Shown: in pieces, positions 3,606-5,703 of the stretch
Position numbering within the stretch: the first letter of the stretch is position 1
Layout of the letters: each line of letters starts with the position of its first letter
Source: Phenylobacterium sp.
Lineage (GTDB): Bacteria > Pseudomonadota > Alphaproteobacteria > Caulobacterales > Caulobacteraceae
Reading direction: 5' to 3'
NCBI GenBank assembly: GCA_028698405.1
Contig: JAQVDF010000151.1
Coordinates: 1-5,703, forward strand
Length of the DNA: 5,703 nt
The notes under the pieces: model-generated
What the model saw: the letters and a program-made list of their open reading frames with translations, nothing else
What the model was told of the DNA's origin: nothing
Database searches by the model: none
Translations under genes and position numbers: made by a program

Positions 3606-5018
3606 ATGGACGCCGAGGCCCTGCTGCTCGCGCGGCTGCAGTTCGCTTTCACCATCGCGTTCCACATCATCTTCCCGAGCTTCACCATCGGGTTGGCGAG
3701 CTACCTCGCCGTGCTCGAGGGACTGTGGCTGACCACCAAGGCCGAGGCCTTCAAGACCCTCTACCTGTTCTGGGTGAAGATCTTCGCCCTGTCGTTCGGC
3801 ATGGGCGTCGTCTCGGGCGTGGTGATGAGCTACCAGCTGGGCACCAACTGGAGCGTCTTTTCCGCGGTCGTCTCGCCGGTGATCGGCCCGCTGCTGGCCT
3901 TCGAGGTGCTGACCGCCTTCTTCCTCGAGGCGAGCTTCCTGGGGGTCATGCTGTTCGGCTGGCGCAAGGTGGGGCCGAAGCTGCACTTCGCCTCGACGGT
4001 GCTGGTCGCCTTCGGCACCGTGCTCTCCGCCTTCTGGATCATCTCGGCCAACAGCTGGATGCAGGACCCCAGCGGCTTCACCCGGCTGCAGGACGGCTCG
4101 CTGCGGGCGACCAGCTGGATGGAGGTGATCTTCTCGCCCAGCTTCCCCGAGCGGTTCGCCCACATGGTCCTGGCCGCCTACCTGACCACCGCCCTGGTGG
4201 TGGCCGCGGCCGCCGCCTGGCGGCTCCTGAAATCGCCGGGAGAGAAGGAGTCGGCCATCGCCCTTCGGATGGCGATCGGCATGTTCGCCATGGTCGCGCC
4301 CCTGCAGCTGGTGGTCGGCGACATCTCCGGCAAGCAGATGCTGGAGAGCCAGCCCTCGAAGATGGCGGCCATCGAAGCCTTCTGGGAGACCCGCGCCGAG
4401 CAGCCGTTCCACGTCATCGCCTGGCCGGACCGGGAGACCGAATCCAACCGCTTCGAACTGTCGATCCCGAAAATCGGCAGCTGGATCGTGGCCGGCGAGA
4501 CCACCGCCGAGGTCCCCGGCCTGACCAGCTTCGCTCCCGAGGACCGACCGCCGGTGGCCATCGTCTTCTGGTCGTTCCGGGTGATGGTGGGCCTGGGCCT
4601 GCTGATGATCGCGCTCGGGGCGTGGGGCGCCTGGCTGTATTGGCGCAGGGGCGGGCCGGAAGCGAACCGCAGCTTCCTGCGGGCCTGCGTGGCCATGGGG
4701 CCGACCGGCTTCATCGCGGTGATCGCCGGCTGGATCGTCGCCGAAGTCGGCCGCCAGCCCTGGGTCGTCTACGGCGTGCTGCGGACCGCCGACGCCGTCT
4801 CGCCGGTGGGGGCGGGCGAGGTCTCCGCCTCGCTGCTCGGATTCCTGGTGGTCTACGCCATCGTGTTCAGCGTGGGCGCGCTCTACATCCTGCGGCTGAT
4901 CGCCGAGGGCCCGGTCCAAGGCGCCGCCGAGCCGCCGCCCGACAGGCCGGGGCCGCGGCAGCCCAGCCAGCCGCTCGCCGCCGCGCCCGTCGATCCCAAG
5001 CCGGAGGCCGGCGAATGA
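3606..5018 (+). CDS. cydA: cytochrome bd-type (CIO-like) ubiquinol oxidase subunit I
   Basis: A 470-residue inner-membrane protein starting at ATG 3606, with GGAGG (3591-3595) 10 bases upstream. An in-frame TTG at 3546 would add 20 residues that do not look like CydA. With subunit II it oxidises quinol and reduces oxygen to water using hemes b558, b595 and d. H20 (heme b595 region), H186 and M327 (heme b558), E100 and E108 (proton/heme d region) and the AEVGRQPW motif with E380 (heme d) are all visible. The quinol-loop residues K252 and E257 in SKMAAIEAFWET match the E. coli numbers. The loop after them is short, so this is the short-Q-loop type often called CIO (cyanide-insensitive oxidase). 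About nine membrane spans are expected. The last 35 residues are Pro/Ala-rich and hydrophilic. The stop overlaps cydB by ATGA. Confidence 0.96.
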   Translation: MDAEALLLARLQFAFTIAFHIIFPSFTIGLASYLAVLEGLWLTTKAEAFKTLYLFWVKIFALSFGMGVVSGVVMSYQLGTNWSVFSAVVSPVIGPLLAFEVLTAFFLEASFLGVMLFGWRKVGPKLHFASTVLVAFGTVLSAFWIISANSWMQDPSGFTRLQDGSLRATSWMEVIFSPSFPERFAHMVLAAYLTTALVVAAAAAWRLLKSPGEKESAIALRMAIGMFAMVAPLQLVVGDISGKQMLESQPSKMAAIEAFWETRAEQPFHVIAWPDRETESNRFELSIPKIGSWIVAGETTAEVPGLTSFAPEDRPPVAIVFWSFRVMVGLGLLMIALGAWGAWLYWRRGGPEANRSFLRACVAMGPTGFIAVIAGWIVAEVGRQPWVVYGVLRTADAVSPVGAGEVSASLLGFLVVYAIVFSVGALYILRLIAEGPVQGAAEPPPDRPGPRQPSQPLAAAPVDPKPEAGE

Positions 5019-5687
5019 CCCTGGACCTGCCGCTGATCTGGGCCGCGATCATCGCCGTCGGCGTGCTGATGTACGTGCTGCTCGACGGAATGGACCTGGG
5101 CCTGGGCATCCTCTTTCCCTTCGCCGCCACGCCCGAGGAGCGGGACGTGATGATGGACACCGTCGCCCCGGTCTGGGACGGCAACGAGACCTGCTGGTGC
5201 TGGGCGGCGGAGGCCTGTTCGCCGCCTTCCCCGCGGCCTACGCGGCGTTGTTCCCGGCGCTTTACGTGCCGCTGCTGCTGATGCTGCTGGCGCTGATCCT
5301 GCGCGGGGTCGCCTTCGAATTCCGGGCCCGCGGGCGGCGACGCGGCAAGGCCTTCTGGACCGGCGCCTTCTACGTTGGCTCGGTCGTCGCGACGCTCGCC
5401 CAGGGATTCGTGCTCGGCGGCTTCATCCAGGGGATCGAGCTGCGCGACGGCGCCTTCGCCGGCGGGCCCTACTACTGGCTGACGCCCTACACCGTGCTGG
5501 TCGCGGTGGGACTGGTGTTCGGCTACGCGCTGCTGGGCGCCTGCTGGCTGATCTGGCGGACCGAAGACGAGCTTCACGGCCGCGCCCGCCGCTGGGCCTG
5601 GATCTGCCTGGCCGCAACCGCCCTGCTGCTGGCGGCGGTGAGCCTGGCGACCCTGTTCGTGCACCCGCAGGTGGCCGCCCGCTGGGG
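5015..5687 (+). pseudogene. cydB: cytochrome bd ubiquinol oxidase subunit II, frameshifted and truncated by contig end
   Basis: ATG 5015 overlaps the cydA stop (ATGA). Residues 1-59 are clear CydB: a first span with LLDGMDLGLGILFPF, then VAPVWDGNET. The expected next residues are W-L-V-L-G-G, but the DNA reads ACC TGC TGG TGC; inserting one G after 5193 gives TGG CTG GTG CTG and restores CydB. Without it the frame ends at TGA 5279-5281 after 88 residues. From 5194 the frame that starts CTG GTG CTG stays open to the right edge and encodes about 164 more CydB residues (GLFAAFPAAYAALFPALYVP, the GGFIQGIE region, a YYWLTPYTVLVAVGLVFGYA span, ending near VAARW). About 100 C-terminal residues are missing. 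Subunit II supports heme assembly and the subunit interface. The break is probably a sequence or assembly error rather than gene death, because the downstream frame is fully preserved and the flanking cydA is intact. Confidence 0.88.
5192..5194 (+). other. site of one-base deletion in cydB
   Basis: The codon read TGC at 5192-5194 should be TGG followed by CTG in the DGNETWLVLGG motif. One missing G after 5193 accounts for the whole frame change, and no other defect is visible in the CydB reading on either side. Confidence 0.85.
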
Positions 5688-5703
5688 AGATCGGAAGAGC
5701 GTC
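5688..5703. other. Illumina adapter remnant at contig end
   Basis: The last 16 bases are AGATCGGAAGAGCGTC, identical to the start of the standard Illumina TruSeq adapter read-through sequence. CydB homology stops just before it (VAARW, then non-family residues GDRKSV). These bases are therefore library artefact and not genome. Confidence 0.9.

Noticed and set aside
3440..3688. Upstream extension of the bfd frame to about 3688
   Set aside because: It would run through the Fur-like operator and into cydA. The TTG at 3439 with its ribosome site gives the canonical MYVC start.
3495..4919. 474-codon open frame on the minus strand opposite cydA
   Set aside because: cydA is unmistakable on the plus strand, with all heme ligands. 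The antisense product is a repetitive Gly/His/Asp/Arg mix with no fold-like pattern.
3725..5281. 518-codon plus-strand frame overlapping cydA
   Set aside because: Most of it is an out-of-frame reading of cydA. Only its last 88 codons, from ATG 5015, are real, as the first part of cydB.
1..5703. CRISPR array, tRNA, rRNA, insertion sequence or integrase
   Set aside because: No regularly spaced direct repeats, cloverleaf, rRNA-like tracts or transposase/recombinase frames were seen on either strand.

Overview
This is a GC-rich piece of bacterial chromosome with tightly packed genes. Gene content and codon use suggest an alphaproteobacterium, most likely Caulobacteraceae (Caulobacter or Phenylobacterium type). 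That placement is an inference from protein style, from Fur-like sites of the TTGCAA-N5-TTGCAA kind, and from the PadR/DUF1700 and bfd/bfr arrangements; no rRNA or marker gene is present. The last 16 bases match Illumina adapter sequence, so the right edge is almost certainly the end of an assembled contig.

Layout. (1) 1-1571, plus strand: the 3' part of a PadR-family regulator, a HAAS/DUF1700-type membrane protein that overlaps it by ATGA, and an envelope-anchored GIN-like (DUF2807-type) beta-repeat protein. Together they look like one operon. (2) 1572-2513, plus strand: a promoter-like region with a bulged hairpin, then an orphan ParA/VirC1-like ATPase starting at TTG, overlapped by one base with a 33-residue single-span membrane protein. 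(3) 2514-2628: a convergent intergenic gap with two tandem 33-bp dyads of identical architecture, built from four copies of the half-site GGTGACNGGTW. This is the most unusual structure in the window. (4) 2629-3439, minus strand: bacterioferritin (bfr) and, upstream of it, bacterioferritin-associated ferredoxin (bfd, TTG start). Each is preceded by a related TTGCAA-type operator that fits Fur-family iron control. (5) 3440-3605: a divergent control region with three consecutive palindromes. (6) 3606-end, plus strand: cydA and cydB of a short-Q-loop (CIO-type) cytochrome bd quinol oxidase. cydB carries a one-base deletion after about codon 59 and is cut off by the contig end.

How the genes work together: bfr and bfd form an iron storage and release pair, in which Bfd reduces Bfr heme to mobilise iron. 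The cyd pair is a high-oxygen-affinity terminal oxidase sharing a divergent control region with bfd. The PadR/DUF1700/GIN cluster resembles envelope-sensing cassettes, but its ligand is unknown. The ParA-like protein has no visible ParB. It lies next to a small membrane protein and the paired dyads, so a ParA-type ATPase working with a membrane tether and a cis site is an attractive but unproven reading.
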